Notes under the pieces: generated by a model
Told to the model about the DNA's origin: nothing
What the model saw: the letters and a program-made list of their open reading frames with translations, nothing else
Databases searched by the model: none
Made by a program: the position numbers and the translations under genes
Shown: positions 37,683-46,194 of the stretch, piece after piece
How the letters are laid out: each line of letters opens with the position of its first letter
Position numbering within the stretch: the first letter of the stretch is position 1
Assembly (NCBI RefSeq): GCF_032121415.1
Contig: NZ_CP135079.1
Span: 3,224,001 to 3,288,000 of the forward strand
Length of the DNA stretch: 64,000 nt
Origin: Streptomyces parvus
GTDB taxonomy: Bacteria; Actinomycetota; Actinomycetes; Streptomycetales; Streptomycetaceae
Direction of reading: 5' to 3'

Positions 37683-38216
37683 CTACTCGCCGGCTGGTGG
37701 CTGGTTCCTCATACGCGCCCGGGACGGGTGCAGATTTCTCTGCTGGGTCCGTTCTTCGAGCCGTAGGAGTTCGTCGACCTGTCCTCTCTGCTCAGGACCC
37801 TTGTCACCGTAGGCGTTGAGTTCGACATCGATCTCATGCAGGTGCATCTGGTTTCGGTCGATCGCCGCCCGCAGTTGGCGGTACTCCAACGTCATCTGCA
37901 CGTACTCGTGTGCGAGCTGGCGGATGCGGGGCGTGGCCAGCTCGTCCGGCGGTCCGGTCAGGTCCTGCATGGTGAGGTCGAAGACCTTGCAGAAGCCGAG
38001 CGCCTCGTCGAGGTTGACCCTGCGACGCGGCTTGCCGCTCTCGATGCGCCAGATCGCGGATTGGTTGATCGGATGACCGACAGCGGCCATCTCCTCGGCG
38101 AGCTTCACCGTGCTCCAACCGCGGACCTCGCGTTCCAGCTTGACGCGTGCGGCGACGTGGTCTTCCGGCACCGGTCGGCCTGGGCCGGCGCGCTCCGAGC
38201 CTTCCTCACCACTCAC
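37683..38216 (-). CDS. XRE-family transcriptional regulator of the element
   Basis: 177 residues, start GTG 38216. The HTH covers VKLEREVRGWSTVKLAEEMAAVGHPINQSAIWRIESGKPRR, then a helical C-terminal part (LTMQDLTGPPDELATP, LRAAIDRNQMHLHEIDVELN) probably for dimerisation. It is divergent from the helicase gene across an operator-like palindrome at 38259-38284. It is therefore the likely switch controlling the replication/mobilisation genes, and possibly xis-int downstream of it on the same strand. Confidence 0.82.
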   Translation of the reverse strand: MSGEEGSERAGPGRPVPEDHVAARVKLEREVRGWSTVKLAEEMAAVGHPINQSAIWRIESGKPRRRVNLDEALGFCKVFDLTMQDLTGPPDELATPRIRQLAHEYVQMTLEYRQLRAAIDRNQMHLHEIDVELNAYGDKGPEQRGQVDELLRLEERTQQRNLHPSRARMRNQPPAGE

Positions 38217-38258
38217 TCGCGCCTCCCTTCCCACGACGACAGATCCGATCGAACCAGC

Positions 38259-38284
38259 ATCCGCAACTAAACATCGTTGCGGAT
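38259..38284. promoter_or_regulatory. Operator-like palindrome between the XRE and helicase genes
   Basis: Perfect 9-bp inverted repeat ATCCGCAAC - 8 nt (TAAACATC) - GTTGCGGAT, the only such palindrome in the divergent intergenic stretch, 43 bp before the regulator's start. The AT-rich spacer suits a -10 region. Confidence 0.55.
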
Positions 38285-38492
38285 TGAAATGCAAGGCATT
38301 GCGCTGCCGAAAATCTCGGCTATGGTCGTACTCCGCCGTACAGCGACGGACGGAACCGCACACGCAAGCGGCCCCGGTGCTACGAACACCGGGGCCGAAG
38401 TAGAGGCTCCACCGCACAACCATCCATCCCTGAACGATCGAAACCGTAGGCCGGGGTTGCCGCCCCATATGGCCTGCCGGGTGAGGAGCTCC

Positions 38493-40010
38493 GTGAACCA
38501 GGGTACGACCCTGCCCTCCCAGACGCCATCCCGCTTCGACGAAGGCTCCACCCCGACGGAGCAGCCGTTTAACCTGGACGCCGAGTGCGCGGTCCTCGGC
38601 GCCTGCATGCACAAACCCGGCATCATCGCCGCGGTCAGGCCCATCCTCGGCGATGACGCCTTCTACCGGCCCGCGCACGAGACCATCTGGCGCGCGCTCC
38701 TCGCGCAGCATCGCGAGGACAAGCCGACCGATCCGATCGTCCTCACCGAGCTGCTCCAGCAGCAGGGCGAGCTGCAGCGCGTGGGCGGCCCCGTCTACGT
38801 GTCCCAGCTCGCCGATGCCCCCTACGGCACCAGCAGCGCGGAGTACCACGCGGAGATCGTCCGCGCCAAGGCGGACCTGCGCCGCCTTGGAGCCTCAGCC
38901 GTGCGCACACTCCAGCGGGTCCGGGAGCCCGGCGCCGATCCCGAGGCGATCCGCAGCGAGGTCGAGACGGAAGTACGCGCCGAACGGGAACGCGCGCTCG
39001 CATCGGGACAGGGGCGGCTGTCCCGCTTCGCCACCGACGGATGGTCGTTCGTCAAAGAGAGCGGCGCAAACGCCCAGCCCTTGTGGGGCACGGGCGAGAA
39101 GACCGTCTGGGCCCCAGGCGAGAGCCTGATGATCGTCGGCGCTCCCGGCGTCGGCAAGACGACGCTGGCCCATCAGGTGATCTTCGCCCGCCTCGGCCTG
39201 ACGGAAACCGTCCTGGAGATGCCTGTCGCTCCCAGCAGGCGCGTGCTCTACCTGGCGATGGATCGCCCCAAACAGATCGCCAAGGCCATGGCCCGCCGCG
39301 TCTTCCCCACCGACGAGAAGATCCTCCGCGAGCGGCTCGTGGTCTGGGAGGGCCCGCTGCCCACCACCCTCGACAAGGAACCCGATCTCCTCGCCGACCT
39401 CGCCGCCGCCCACCAAGCCGACACCATCGTGATCGACAGCCTCAAGGACGCGGTCAGCACGATGGTCGACGACAGCCTCGCGGTCGCCTTCCATAACGCC
39501 CGTATGCGCGCTCTGCGCAACGGGGTGGAGATCCTGGAACTGCACCACCAGCGCAAGGCGACCGCCGACGCGCCACGCGGCCAGCGCCCCAGCCTGGACC
39601 AGGTCTACGGGTCCACCTGGTTCACCGCCGGCGCGGGCAGCGTCCTGTTCGTCACCGGCAGGGCGGGCGACCCTGCGGTGACTCTGCATCACCTCAAGAC
39701 GCCCACCGGCGAAGTCGGCCCCCTGGATGTCACCCACGACCATGTACGTGGGACCACCACCGTCGACCCCACCAAGGACCCCGCCGTCCTGCTGCGGAAC
39801 GCCCCGGGCGGGCTGACCGCACGCGAACTGGCCACCATCCTCGTCGGTGGCGATCCCGAGCGAGCCGATGTCGAGAAGGCACGACGCCATCTCAGCCGCC
39901 TCGTCGACAGCAGCCTTGCCACCAAGACCGACGGCATCGCTGGAGGGGCCGGAGGCGGCCAGCAGGCCCGCTACTACGCCTCCGCTCGCCACCTCATCTC
40001 CGTGGGCTGA
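38493..40010 (+). CDS. DnaB-like replicative helicase / RecA-fold ATPase
   Basis: 505 residues from GTG 38493, 4 bp after GAGGAG; longer starts lie in the regulatory region. The N-terminal domain is of DnaB type (NLDAECAVLGACMHKPGII, ETIWRALLAQHREDKPTDPI). Then comes a RecA/RepA-like ATPase with Walker A IVGAPGVGKTTLAHQV, Walker B TIVIDSLKD, and ELHHQRKA. A winged-helix-like C-terminus follows. It probably unwinds DNA during autonomous replication of the excised element. It is the first rightward gene, and a hairpin terminator follows. Confidence 0.8.
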   Translation: MNQGTTLPSQTPSRFDEGSTPTEQPFNLDAECAVLGACMHKPGIIAAVRPILGDDAFYRPAHETIWRALLAQHREDKPTDPIVLTELLQQQGELQRVGGPVYVSQLADAPYGTSSAEYHAEIVRAKADLRRLGASAVRTLQRVREPGADPEAIRSEVETEVRAERERALASGQGRLSRFATDGWSFVKESGANAQPLWGTGEKTVWAPGESLMIVGAPGVGKTTLAHQVIFARLGLTETVLEMPVAPSRRVLYLAMDRPKQIAKAMARRVFPTDEKILRERLVVWEGPLPTTLDKEPDLLADLAAAHQADTIVIDSLKDAVSTMVDDSLAVAFHNARMRALRNGVEILELHHQRKATADAPRGQRPSLDQVYGSTWFTAGAGSVLFVTGRAGDPAVTLHHLKTPTGEVGPLDVTHDHVRGTTTVDPTKDPAVLLRNAPGGLTARELATILVGGDPERADVEKARRHLSRLVDSSLATKTDGIAGGAGGGQQARYYASARHLISVG

Positions 40011-40030
40011 TTCCCGCCCCGGCCCTGCCG

Positions 40031-40171
40031 GAGCGTTCACGCGACCGTACACGCGGCCCCCACAGCCGCAGACCGTCGTGGACCGCTCACAGCGCACACG
40101 CTCACAGAAAAACCGCAGGTCAAGCGATCACGCGAGCGTTCACGACGCTCACACGCCCGAGCGATCACGCG
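40031..40171. repeat. Short repeat cluster, candidate replication or transfer origin
   Basis: GAGCGTTCACG occurs at 40031-40041 and 40134-40144; AGCGATCACGCG at 40123-40134 and 40160-40171. Several further CGCTCACA/GTTCACG variants lie between. The cluster lies between the helicase and the next operon, where an iteron-type origin or oriT could sit. Confidence 0.4.
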
Positions 40172-40199
40172 CGGGCCCCCCTTTAGAAGGGGGCCCGCG
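40170..40199 (+). terminator. Terminator after the helicase gene
   Basis: Inverted repeat CGCGGGCCCCC (40170-40180) / GGGGGCCCGCG (40189-40199) with loop CTTTAGAA. Confidence 0.65.
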
Positions 40200-40262
40200 T
40201 GTACGCCCCCTCCGTGAACGCCGTGATCGTCTTCCCTGCCCTGTCACGGAGTAGCCCCCTAC

Positions 40263-41603
40263 ATGCGCCCCGCAATACCCGAAACGCTCGCCACCATCTC
40301 GCTCCCGAACGCCGACAGCCCGCTCCTCGCCGTGATCGTCTTGGCCGTCGCCGCCTCGGCGCTTCTTGCGTGCATGAGGACCCGGCGCAGCCGTCGTCCC
40401 GCCCGTGATCCGAAGCTGACGCCTCCGCCAGCAGTCGTCACAGCTGCCGTGGCGGCATTCGTGTGCACTGTCTACAGCGCCGACACGAGCTGGCGGTTCG
40501 CCGCCCACCACCTCGACATGCGCGATACCGCCGAACGCGCCGTGATGTTCGCGGCCGCTGAGCTCGCCCTGTTCTCGATGGCACTGATGGCCCGCCAGAA
40601 CCTGCACGGGCCGAGGAACGCGGCCGGCCTGCCCGGAGTCCTGGTCTGGGTCATCACCACGGTGCAGGCCATCCCCGCGTACGCCGAGTCCGGCCCGGTC
40701 GGGGGCACCGTGCGCGCCTTCACAGGCCCCGTAATGGCCGCAGTGCTGTGGCACCTGGCCATGGGCATCGAGCTGCGCCAGCACACACCCGACTCCGCCT
40801 CCCGCGGGCTCGCAGCCGTCCTCAGCCGGCAAGCCCGCGAGCGGCTGCTCGCCCGCCTCGGGATCGCCGAGCGAGACCAAGGCGCCGCCCAGATCATCCA
40901 CGACAGGGCCACGCGCCGGGCCGTCGCACTGGCCGCCCGTCTCGCTGAGATGCCGCCCGCGCAACGCACCGGATGGAGGGGCCGTCGCACCTTGCGTCGT
41001 CTGTCCAAGGCCCTCGCCCGCTCGGGTGTCGATGCCGACCCGCTCCGCAATGAGCGGCTGCTCCGCCAGCTCGCCACCCGCCGTCAGGCAGCTGATCTGG
41101 CCACCATCGACCTGCCCGGACGTTGGACCCCGCCCTCCGGGCAGCCCGCCAGCCCGCCCGCAGCACAGCCCGACCGCTCTCGGGCGGAGGCCGTCGAGCG
41201 GGCGAATGTTGGCGGTGATCGGGTGCAGAAGCAGCCCTGCCCACACCTTTCAGAGCCGGGCGACGAGGCACCCGGCCCCGGCGCTGGCCCGGGTCTCACC
41301 GCCCTCTCCAGCCCGGATCCTGCCCGCCCGCGAATGGCCGCTTCTCCTCCCACGGGCAGCCGCTCAGAAGCCACCACGGGCAAGTACTCCACACCGAAGC
41401 CGAAACGGCCCGGCCAGAAGCTCCGTGCTACCGAGGAGGTTCTTCGCGGCTACGCCCAAAGGCTCTTCGATGCGCACGGCCGGCTGTCTCGCGACCTCCT
41501 GGAGCAGGCCGTACGCGATGACGGATACAGCGTCGCTAGCGACCACGCAGGGGCCATGGTTCGGGCGGTCAAAGCCGAACGGCACGCCTCTCGCCACGAC
41601 TGA
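40263..41603 (+). CDS. Membrane protein associated with mobilisation (plasmid-spread-like)
   Basis: 446 residues, start ATG 40263. About four or five transmembrane helices lie in the first 170 residues (LLAVIVLAVAASALLACM, VVTAAVAAFVCTVYS, RAVMFAAAELALFSMALMA, VLVWVITTVQAIPAY, MAAVLWHLAMGIEL). A basic helical segment and a Pro/Ser-rich linker follow, then a small folded C-terminal domain (LRATEEVLRGYAQRLFDAHG to AMVRAVKAERHASRHD). The layout resembles Spd/DUF2637-like proteins on Streptomyces plasmids, but I cannot assign a family. It is directly upstream of mobC and the relaxase gene. Confidence 0.65.
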   Translation: MRPAIPETLATISLPNADSPLLAVIVLAVAASALLACMRTRRSRRPARDPKLTPPPAVVTAAVAAFVCTVYSADTSWRFAAHHLDMRDTAERAVMFAAAELALFSMALMARQNLHGPRNAAGLPGVLVWVITTVQAIPAYAESGPVGGTVRAFTGPVMAAVLWHLAMGIELRQHTPDSASRGLAAVLSRQARERLLARLGIAERDQGAAQIIHDRATRRAVALAARLAEMPPAQRTGWRGRRTLRRLSKALARSGVDADPLRNERLLRQLATRRQAADLATIDLPGRWTPPSGQPASPPAAQPDRSRAEAVERANVGGDRVQKQPCPHLSEPGDEAPGPGAGPGLTALSSPDPARPRMAASPPTGSRSEATTGKYSTPKPKRPGQKLRATEEVLRGYAQRLFDAHGRLSRDLLEQAVRDDGYSVASDHAGAMVRAVKAERHASRHD

Positions 41604-41639
41604 CGGCCATCTGCCCCCTCCAGACCGACAAGGAGACCC

Positions 41640-42263
41640 ATGCCCCACCCCCTTCACGAACCCACCACGCCCCAGCTTCAGTCGACCACCCACCCAGCCC
41701 CGGGCGGAGCAAGGTATGGCGTTGGACCGTCCAAGGGCCGGTCCAACGCAGAAGCCTCCGCCCCGGGGGTGGCGGAGACGGGCCCCCGGCGCAAGGGCGC
41801 ACCGGGGACAGCAGGCGGGCGTGCCGCCGACGAGGCCGCGCTGCGTCGTGTCGCCCAGCGTCGCGCCCGCAAGGACATGCAGCGTAAGGAGCGTGTCGAT
41901 GTCCGCTACAGCGTCGACGAGAAGGAAGCGATCCTGGCCGAAGCCCGTCGCCTAGGTCTGGCCGGTGCGCACCTGGTCGGTGCGATCGTCATGGCTCATC
42001 TGGACAACGACTTCGTCCTGCCTGGCAATCGGACCGCAACCGATGACCTGATCGACGAGCTCGCCGCTTTGCGCGCGCAGGTTGCCAAGATCGGTACGAA
42101 CGTGAACCAGGTTGCCCACCGCCTCAACTCCGGTGGTCATACCCACCCGGTTGACGCTGCCGTGCTCGCGGAGGCCGGACGGGTCCTGGTCACGGTCAAG
42201 CGGGCGGCCACCGCCGTCGACACCGCCGCCGACGCGGCGGCCACAAAGCACCAGGCGGCCTAG
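41640..42263 (+). CDS. MobC-like relaxosome accessory protein
   Basis: 207 residues, start ATG 41640 with AAGGAG upstream. The first 75 residues are disordered. The folded part has RVDVRYSVDEKEAILAEARRLGL, a ribbon-helix-helix-like start, then LRAQVAKIGTNVNQVAHRLN, the signature of the MobC family, which helps the relaxase open DNA at oriT. The stop TAG is followed immediately by the relaxase TTG start. Confidence 0.82.
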   Translation: MPHPLHEPTTPQLQSTTHPAPGGARYGVGPSKGRSNAEASAPGVAETGPRRKGAPGTAGGRAADEAALRRVAQRRARKDMQRKERVDVRYSVDEKEAILAEARRLGLAGAHLVGAIVMAHLDNDFVLPGNRTATDDLIDELAALRAQVAKIGTNVNQVAHRLNSGGHTHPVDAAVLAEAGRVLVTVKRAATAVDTAADAAATKHQAA

Positions 42264-43913
42264 TTGATCGCGAACATCGTCAAGCCGGGGCACAAGACCC
42301 GGGGCGTCCTGAACTACCTCTACGGTCCCGGCCGCGCCAACGAACACACCGACCCCCACCTCGTGGCCTCGTTCGACGGTTTCGCCCCCGACCCCGGCCG
42401 CGACCCGGACGCGACACTCGCCCAGCTCGCCACCGTCCTCGACCTGAGGGTCAAGCAGGCCAACCACAAGGCGCCGAAGAACCACGTCTGGCACTGCTCG
42501 ATCCGCGCCGCCCCCGAGGACCGCCACCTGTCCGACGACGAGTGGGCAACCATCGCCCGCCGCGTCCTCGACGCCACCGGCATCGCACCCGCCGGTGATA
42601 CCGACGCCTGCCGCTGGGTCGCCGTCCGCCACGCCGACGACCACATACACATCGTCGCCACCAAGGTACGAGGTGACCTCCGTCCGCCCCGCAACTGGAA
42701 CGACTACCTGCGCGCCGATAAGGAACTCGCAGCGGTCGAGAAGGAGTACGGGCTCCGACAGGTCCAACGGGGCGACCGCACCGCCGCCAAGCGCCCCACC
42801 CGCGCCGAGCAGGAGAAAGCCCGCCGCACGGGGAACACCCGAACCTCACGTGAGCACCTTCGTACCGTCGCCCGCACGGCGCTCTCAGCTGCCACGGACA
42901 CCGAGGAGTTCTTCCGGCTCGTCGAAGGTGCCGGAGCCCTCATCGATGTCCAGTACTTCCCGTCCGGGGATGTCCGCGGCTACAAGCTCGCCCTCGACTG
43001 CGACACAAACGCCCAAGGCCAACCGGTGTGGTTCTCCGGCTCCACCCTCGCCCCGGACCTCTCCTATCCCAGGATCGCCGAACGCCTCACGGCCACCGAG
43101 ACGACACCGAGGGAACCCACTGGCTCCACAGCTTGGCGGCGCCTCACCGTCGCCATCGACCGGACACCCGACCACCTTAGCAACGGTGGCACCGAAGCCG
43201 GGCAGGCCCACATCACCGTCCTCGCCGAAGCCCTCGACGTCCTGCCCCTCACCGCGCCCGCGAGCCTGCGGCCCGATCTCCTGCAAGCAGCAACCGCGTT
43301 CGAGCGGGCAAGTCGCTCCCGAATCCGCGCAGAGCACCGGCAGGCCCACACCACCCGCCGAGCGGTGAAATCGATCCTCCGTGAACCCGCCCCGAAGGAC
43401 GGAGTCCTCCTCGCAGTCCTTCTCGACGCCGTTCTCTTGGCCGCCTTGGCCGCGCAGCACTGGCACCGTAATCGCGGCCACACCCAACAGGCCGAGGCCG
43501 CATCACAGGCCGCCGAGCACCTCCGCACCGCTTACCAGGCCGCTGCAGCCGGGCCGCTGGCCATGATCCATCAGCGAGGAACCCAACTGCCCGAATGGCT
43601 TCACCACCAACAAGCGGCCGCCGTGGGCCGAGCCCTCCCCGAGCAGGCCGAGAAGATCCTCACCGACACCGGCTGGCCCGCCCTGGCAGCCACCCTCGCC
43701 CAGGCCAGCAGCGTCGGCCTCGACTCCGCCGCCCTCCTCGCCCAAGCCGCCGAAAGGCGAGACCTGGACACCGCCATGAGCGTCAGCGAGGTTCTCATCT
43801 GGCGGCTGCACCGTATCGCCGACCTGAACCAACGGACCACCAGCCGTGGCCCGGCACCTCAGTCGGCCCCCTACCGACCCGCCCGCACAGGCCAGCAGCG
43901 CCGTACGCGCTGA
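42264..43913 (+). CDS. MobA/VirD2-type relaxase
   Basis: 549 residues, probable TTG start at 42264 directly after the mobC stop. N-terminal motifs are KPGHKTRGVLNYLYGPGRAN (candidate Tyr), HVWHCSIRAAPEDR, and the metal-binding His triad VRHADDHIHIVATKVRG (motif III). The remaining 350 residues are helical and probably structural. It would nick oriT and pilot the single strand. No transfer ATPase is encoded nearby, so transfer would depend on another element. Confidence 0.85.
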   Translation: MIANIVKPGHKTRGVLNYLYGPGRANEHTDPHLVASFDGFAPDPGRDPDATLAQLATVLDLRVKQANHKAPKNHVWHCSIRAAPEDRHLSDDEWATIARRVLDATGIAPAGDTDACRWVAVRHADDHIHIVATKVRGDLRPPRNWNDYLRADKELAAVEKEYGLRQVQRGDRTAAKRPTRAEQEKARRTGNTRTSREHLRTVARTALSAATDTEEFFRLVEGAGALIDVQYFPSGDVRGYKLALDCDTNAQGQPVWFSGSTLAPDLSYPRIAERLTATETTPREPTGSTAWRRLTVAIDRTPDHLSNGGTEAGQAHITVLAEALDVLPLTAPASLRPDLLQAATAFERASRSRIRAEHRQAHTTRRAVKSILREPAPKDGVLLAVLLDAVLLAALAAQHWHRNRGHTQQAEAASQAAEHLRTAYQAAAAGPLAMIHQRGTQLPEWLHHQQAAAVGRALPEQAEKILTDTGWPALAATLAQASSVGLDSAALLAQAAERRDLDTAMSVSEVLIWRLHRIADLNQRTTSRGPAPQSAPYRPARTGQQRRTR

Positions 43914-44253
43914 ACTCCTCGCAGTCCTACGGACATGGAGCACACGGGTGAGGCGGGAAGCTATCCAGCGATCAAGACAAGCCTTGCACCTCATCGCCGA
44001 GAACTGGGCCGCTGTCCAGGATCTCGCCGCCCGACCCGACACCCCCTGCGCCCGCGACGTTCTCGACGGCCTGGCACCAGAAGCACGCTCCCGTGCCCAT
44101 GACTTGACCACCAGGCTCGACACGCTGAGCCCCTTGGGTGCCAGCACGGAATGCGCTGGCCTCAGAGAGCCTTACGTTCCCGAGCTGTATGAACGCCGAA
44201 GAGGCGGTGTCCGGCTTGGCCCGGATCACGAGAGTAGAGCCTCATCGAGATAG
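43846..44253 (+). CDS. Hypothetical small protein downstream of the relaxase
   Basis: Up to 135 residues from GTG 43846, overlapping the relaxase end by 68 bp. The helical middle (RAELLAVLRTWSTRVRREAI, ARDVLDGLAPEARSRAHDL) looks protein-like; the C-terminal 30 residues do not, and they overlap the opposite-strand Nudix gene by 28 bp. It is probably real because it follows the mob genes closely, but it could be a chance frame. Confidence 0.4.
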   Translation: MARHLSRPPTDPPAQASSAVRAELLAVLRTWSTRVRREAIQRSRQALHLIAENWAAVQDLAARPDTPCARDVLDGLAPEARSRAHDLTTRLDTLSPLGASTECAGLREPYVPELYERRRGGVRLGPDHESRASSR

Positions 44254-44630
44254 TCCCGTACCGGCTTGAACAGTCCGTAGGGCACGTAGTGCGGGATCTC
44301 GCCGTGCGCGACCCAAGCCAGATCGGCTACTTCGTCCGGACTCGCGATGCCCGCTTCGCCGCCAGAGCGTCTACACGCGACGTAGTGGATCTCCCATCCG
44401 GTCATGGGGTGAACCCGTTGCCCGAGCACGATCTGGGGAGTCACCAGCAGCCCAGTCTCCTCCCGGGCCTCGCGCGCCGCCGCCTCCCCCGCACTCTCGC
44501 CGGATTCGATCTTCCCTGCCGGGAACTGCCACGAAAGCGCCCCCTCCGACACGCGCCGTCGCACGAGCAGCACCCGCCCGTCCTGCACGACGACGGCGGC
44601 TGCGACCGCCGGATTGACCTCAGTGGTCAT
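44226..44630 (-). CDS. Nudix hydrolase (possible Pif-like transfer inhibitor)
   Basis: 134 residues. The Nudix box is complete: G-x5-E-x7-REAREETG, read in GKIESGESAGEAAAREAREE, with the FPAGK sequence before it. It probably hydrolyses a nucleoside diphosphate derivative in the cytoplasm. On the Streptomyces element pSAM2 a Nudix protein (Pif) blocks redundant transfer; position beside the mob genes suggests a similar job here, but a plain house-cleaning enzyme is equally possible. It is leftward. Confidence 0.8.
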   Translation of the reverse strand: MTTEVNPAVAAAVVVQDGRVLLVRRRVSEGALSWQFPAGKIESGESAGEAAAREAREETGLLVTPQIVLGQRVHPMTGWEIHYVACRRSGGEAGIASPDEVADLAWVAHGEIPHYVPYGLFKPVRDYLDEALLS

Positions 44631-44683
44631 GGAGATCCCTTCCCGAGTGCGTAGGTCGTCGCGCGTATCCCACCGCTGTGGTC

Positions 44684-45598
44684 TCAGCCCTTGGTGGGCA
44701 CGTCCCTGGCCGCGTAGTAGGCGTGCAGTGCGGCCTCGCTGCCTGACCCCAGTGCGGTCATGATCCGCTGGAAGCGGGCGGAGCGGAGGTCGCCGGCCAC
44801 AATGACGCGGGGGTGCTGGTCGGTCGGCGGGCAGTATCCGTCCGGGCTCCGGGTGAGATCGCCGGGCGGGGCGGTCGGGGCGTTGCCGATGCTGAGGTAG
44901 GCCGCATCCGCTGTGATCGTCCGCCGCGTGCCGTCCTGGCCCACTGCTTCCGCCGACAACTGGGTGTCCTCTGCCGCCTGCAGCGTCAGGTGGTCGACGG
45001 GGACGAGGGTCACGCGGGGGTCGTCCTGGATTTCCTCGATCTTGTACGCGTCGGCTGCCGGGTACGCCACGAGCAGGCGGGTGTCTGCGGCCGGGTGGGC
45101 ACGCAGGAACGTGCCGATCGGGCGGTCGCCACCCAGGACAAGGAGGGTGCGCCCCTCGGCGTCGTCGGCTTCTGCCTCCCAGAGCGGGGGCAGGACTGGG
45201 CCGTCGGGGGCGGTGATCCAGGTGACGTCGTGGGGCTGGAGGGGGCCGACGCCGGTGGCGACGACGGCGTACGGAGCCGTGAGACGCGCACCGGTGTCGA
45301 CCGTGACGGTCACCCGGTCATCATCGGCGCGGAGTTCGGTGACACGCCTGCCGAGTTCGAGGCGGCACAGCTCGGTGCCCTTCAGTTCCGCCACGATGGC
45401 GTCGGCCAGGTCGGGGCCGTTGGTGTGGCCGCCGAGGACGTTGTTCAGGGCCGGGATCCGGTAGAGATTTCGGCACAGCCGGTCCGGCTCGACCAGGATC
45501 GTGCGCATGCCGACGCCTGCGGCCATGCGGGCGGCGGCGCAGCCCGCCGGTCCTCCGCCGATGATGATCAGGTCAGTGTCGAGCGGTGTGTCGGCCAT
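44684..45598 (-). CDS. FAD-dependent oxidoreductase, thioredoxin-reductase-like without CxxC
   Basis: 304 residues, start ATG 45598. The FAD loop is LIIIGGGPAGCAAARMAAG, a second Rossmann motif VLGGDRPIGTFLRAHP binds NAD(P)H, and VIVAGDLRSARFQRIMTALGSGSEAALHAYY closes the FAD site as in TrxB. The redox CxxC of thioredoxin reductases is missing, so it belongs to the ferredoxin-reductase or diflavin-like branch or acts on a small molecule. The second gene upstream is the cysteine hydrolase, only 4 bp away on the same strand. Confidence 0.8.
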   Translation of the reverse strand: MADTPLDTDLIIIGGGPAGCAAARMAAGVGMRTILVEPDRLCRNLYRIPALNNVLGGHTNGPDLADAIVAELKGTELCRLELGRRVTELRADDDRVTVTVDTGARLTAPYAVVATGVGPLQPHDVTWITAPDGPVLPPLWEAEADDAEGRTLLVLGGDRPIGTFLRAHPAADTRLLVAYPAADAYKIEEIQDDPRVTLVPVDHLTLQAAEDTQLSAEAVGQDGTRRTITADAAYLSIGNAPTAPPGDLTRSPDGYCPPTDQHPRVIVAGDLRSARFQRIMTALGSGSEAALHAYYAARDVPTKG

Positions 45599-45602
45599 GA
45601 GG

Positions 45603-46172
45603 CTATTCCAGCACCGGGTCGGCCACACGCGTATCGAGTTGGCTCATCACATGCTCGACGTCCACGAGTTGGCCTGTTCCGATCAGGCGCCGGGCGACGA
45701 GCAGACCGGCGTCGTGGACGTCCGGGCCGGCGTCGCTGGCACAGGCGTCCACGACGATCCAGGGTGCGTATCCGTGCTCGAAGGCGTCTGCGGCGGACTT
45801 CAGAACGCAGCTCTCGGTGGCGATTCCGCAGAAGACGAGGTCGGTCCAGCCGGCCCGTCGCATCAGTTCTGCGGCCTCGGGCGTGAAGAGCGTGTACCCG
45901 GTCTTGTCGACGCCTGCGTGCGCGTGGCCCGCCGCCTCGGCGAGCTCGGGAACGATGTCGGTCTCGGGTGGTTCCTGGAGGCGTCGCCACTGGAAGAACC
46001 GCTCGTACGGGCTGTCCGGATAGTTGAAGTACCGGGTGAAGACGACAGGGCGCCCGGCGGCCGACCATCTGGCGACGAGGTCGGCGACTGCGGGCACGAC
46101 GTGGCGACTGTGACGGTTCACAAAGCCGTTCTGCATGTCGATCACGACCAGTGCGGCACTGCTGATGTCCAT
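45603..46172 (-). CDS. Isochorismatase-family cysteine hydrolase
   Basis: 189 residues with the family triad: Asp12 in LVVIDMQNGFVNRHS, Lys near 91 (GVDKTGYTLF) and Cys near 122 (CGIATESCVLKSAADA). Relatives hydrolyse nicotinamide, N-carbamoyl compounds or isochorismate. The substrate is unknown here. It is leftward in a run HTH regulator - hydrolase - oxidoreductase, opposite to the eight-gene operon that starts at 47539. Confidence 0.85.
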   Translation of the reverse strand: MDISSAALVVIDMQNGFVNRHSRHVVPAVADLVARWSAAGRPVVFTRYFNYPDSPYERFFQWRRLQEPPETDIVPELAEAAGHAHAGVDKTGYTLFTPEAAELMRRAGWTDLVFCGIATESCVLKSAADAFEHGYAPWIVVDACASDAGPDVHDAGLLVARRLIGTGQLVDVEHVMSQLDTRVADPVLE

Positions 46173-46194
46173 CGGCCCTCACTCCTGCCCGTTC

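Noticed and set aside
40031..40199. CRISPR array
   Set aside because: Repeats are short (11-12 bp), few and unevenly spaced; no cas genes are in the window.
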